Shown: positions 15,576-16,660 of the stretch, in pieces
Layout: each line of letters opens with the position of its first letter
How positions within the stretch are numbered: the stretch's first letter is position 1
Source of the DNA: Deltaproteobacteria bacterium
GTDB lineage: Bacteria > Desulfobacterota > Desulfobacteria > Desulfobacterales > C00003060
Reading direction: 5' to 3'
Assembly (NCBI GenBank): GCA_019309815.1
Contig: JAFDFO010000055.1
Coordinates: 1 to 16,660, forward strand
DNA: 16,660 nt
Position numbers and translations under genes: made by a program
Notes under the pieces: generated by a model
What the model saw: only the letters and a program-made list of their open reading frames with translations
Databases searched by the model: none
Told to the model about the DNA's origin: nothing

Positions 15576-15632
15576 TACTAATAACACTGTGGAGGCTATC
15601 ACTGCTCGCAAACATGAAGAATGCCTGAACCC

Positions 15633-16660
15633 ATGACTGACAGAACATACAACATAGCCGTTATTCCCGGTGATGGAACCGGACCTGAAGTGGTCGCCGA
15701 GGGACTGAAGGTCGTTGATGCGGTTTCCCGCAAACACGATTTCCAGGTTTCTGTTCATCAATATGATTTGGGTGCTGAGCACTACAAGAAGACAGGCGAG
15801 ATCCTTACCGACGAGACGCTTGAGTCGATCAAGACGCACGATGCCATCTATCTTGGTGCAATAGGCCACCCTGATGTGCCGCCAGGCGTTCTGGAAAAAG
15901 GAATCATATTAAGGCTTCGATTTGAGTTGGACCAGTACATTAATCTGCGCCCCGTAAAACTCTTTCCCGGGGTGGAAATACCCGTAAAGGACAAGGGACC
16001 CGAAGATATTGACTTCGTTGTGGTTCGGGAGAACACCGAAGGCCTGTACGCCGGAGCCGGGGGGTTTCTGAGGCGAGGTACGCCCCACGAAGTTGCCACG
16101 CAGGAATCGGTCAACACGAGGATGGGTGTGGAACGCTGTGTTCGGTTTGCTTTTGAACTGACCATGCGGCGAAACAAGAGCAAGAAACTGACCCTGTGCG
16201 GTAAGACCAACGTGTTAACCTATGCTTCGGATCTTTGGGAACGCACATTTAACGAAGTCGCCTCAGCCTACCCAGGCATAGAAACAGACTATGCTCACGT
16301 AGATGCGTTGTGCATGTGGATGATCAAAAACCCTGAAGTATTCGATGTCATTGTGACAGACAACATGTTCGGTGACATTATTACTGATCTCGGGGCTATC
16401 CTTCAGGGCGGGATGGGGATGGCAGCAGGGGCCAATATCAACCCGGAAGGGGTTTCCATGTTTGAACCCATAAGTGGGTCCGCCCCCAAGTACGCAGGAA
16501 AAAATATCGTTAACCCAATAGCAGCAATTTTGGCGGTACAGCTTATGCTCGAGACACTCGGGGAGAGCAATGCGGCACAGATGATCGAAACAGCCGTCAC
16601 AAAGGTCTCACGGGAAGACTTGAAAGGCGTGGCAGCGGGGCAAATGGGATATTCAACCTC
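15633..16660 (+). CDS. leuB: 3-isopropylmalate dehydrogenase (3' end off window)
   Basis: 342 complete codons visible with no stop before the edge, so perhaps 10-20 residues are missing. It oxidises and decarboxylates 3-isopropylmalate with NAD+, the third leucine-specific step. Blocks seen are 'IAVIPGDGTGPEVV' (8-21), 'FELDQYINLRPVKLF' (97-111, substrate Arg106), RENTEGLYAGAGG (132-144, catalytic Tyr139), CGKTNVL (189-195, Lys191) and DNMFGDIITDLGA (243-255, metal aspartates). It belongs to the beta-decarboxylating dehydrogenase family, and the leu context favours LeuB over isocitrate or tartrate dehydrogenase. An in-frame ATG at 15621 would add four residues. Neither start has a good ribosome site, and an in-frame TGA at 15615 excludes anything longer. 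Confidence 0.93.
   Translation, partial: MTDRTYNIAVIPGDGTGPEVVAEGLKVVDAVSRKHDFQVSVHQYDLGAEHYKKTGEILTDETLESIKTHDAIYLGAIGHPDVPPGVLEKGIILRLRFELDQYINLRPVKLFPGVEIPVKDKGPEDIDFVVVRENTEGLYAGAGGFLRRGTPHEVATQESVNTRMGVERCVRFAFELTMRRNKSKKLTLCGKTNVLTYASDLWERTFNEVASAYPGIETDYAHVDALCMWMIKNPEVFDVIVTDNMFGDIITDLGAILQGGMGMAAGANINPEGVSMFEPISGSAPKYAGKNIVNPIAAILAVQLMLETLGESNAAQMIETAVTKVSREDLKGVAAGQMGYST

Noticed and set aside
15591..15616. GGAGG at 15591-15595 as the leuB ribosome site with a start near 15602-15614
   Set aside because: Start-like codons there are out of frame. An in-frame TGA at 15615 forces leuB to begin at 15621 or 15633, too far from this GGAGG.

Overview
The window reads as a fragment of an uncultured Desulfobacterota (former Deltaproteobacteria) chromosome. 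I infer this from the protein families, not from any marker gene: a short aconitase-type LeuC/LeuD pair, a LeuB of the kind I associate with this group, a psd-pssA-leu gene order, a beta-helix surface protein ending in a degenerate CFI-box, and intergenic hairpin repeats. There are 14 protein-coding genes, two of them cut by the window edges, and no rRNA, tRNA, CRISPR array or transposase gene.

Left half (1-8025, all minus strand). Reading 5' to 3' on the minus strand, the order is prepilin peptidase pilD, a two-TM NtrB-like sensor histidine kinase and alanine racemase, which overlap in a tight operon. After a 120-nt gap come three exported proteins: a TPR protein with a C-terminal outer-membrane barrel, a FecR-domain protein with a long charged tail, and a right-handed beta-helix protein with a choice-of-anchor-Q-like motif, whose C-terminus runs off the window. 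These three look like one cell-envelope module and are the least understood part of the window.

Middle (8026-11566). A 170-nt divergent promoter region separates pilD from lon. Lon has all catalytic residues but stops about 40-45 residues short of the usual C-terminus. A 371-nt gene-free spacer follows, holding a long imperfect inverted repeat. Next is tsaB (tRNA t6A synthesis).

Right half (11563-16660, plus strand). A consensus sigma-70 promoter overlapping the tsaB stop codon precedes a YdcH/DUF465 small protein, psd and pssA (phosphatidylethanolamine synthesis), then leuC, leuD and leuB (leucine synthesis). The psd-pssA-leuC junctions are 4-nt overlapping or 2 nt apart. In contrast, the leuC-leuD and leuD-leuB spacers are each about 240-260 nt and each holds a hairpin-forming repeat element. 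The elements at 10.6 and 15.4 kb are clearly related. The one at 14.7 kb is built on the same plan from a different short unit (CACGAAA).
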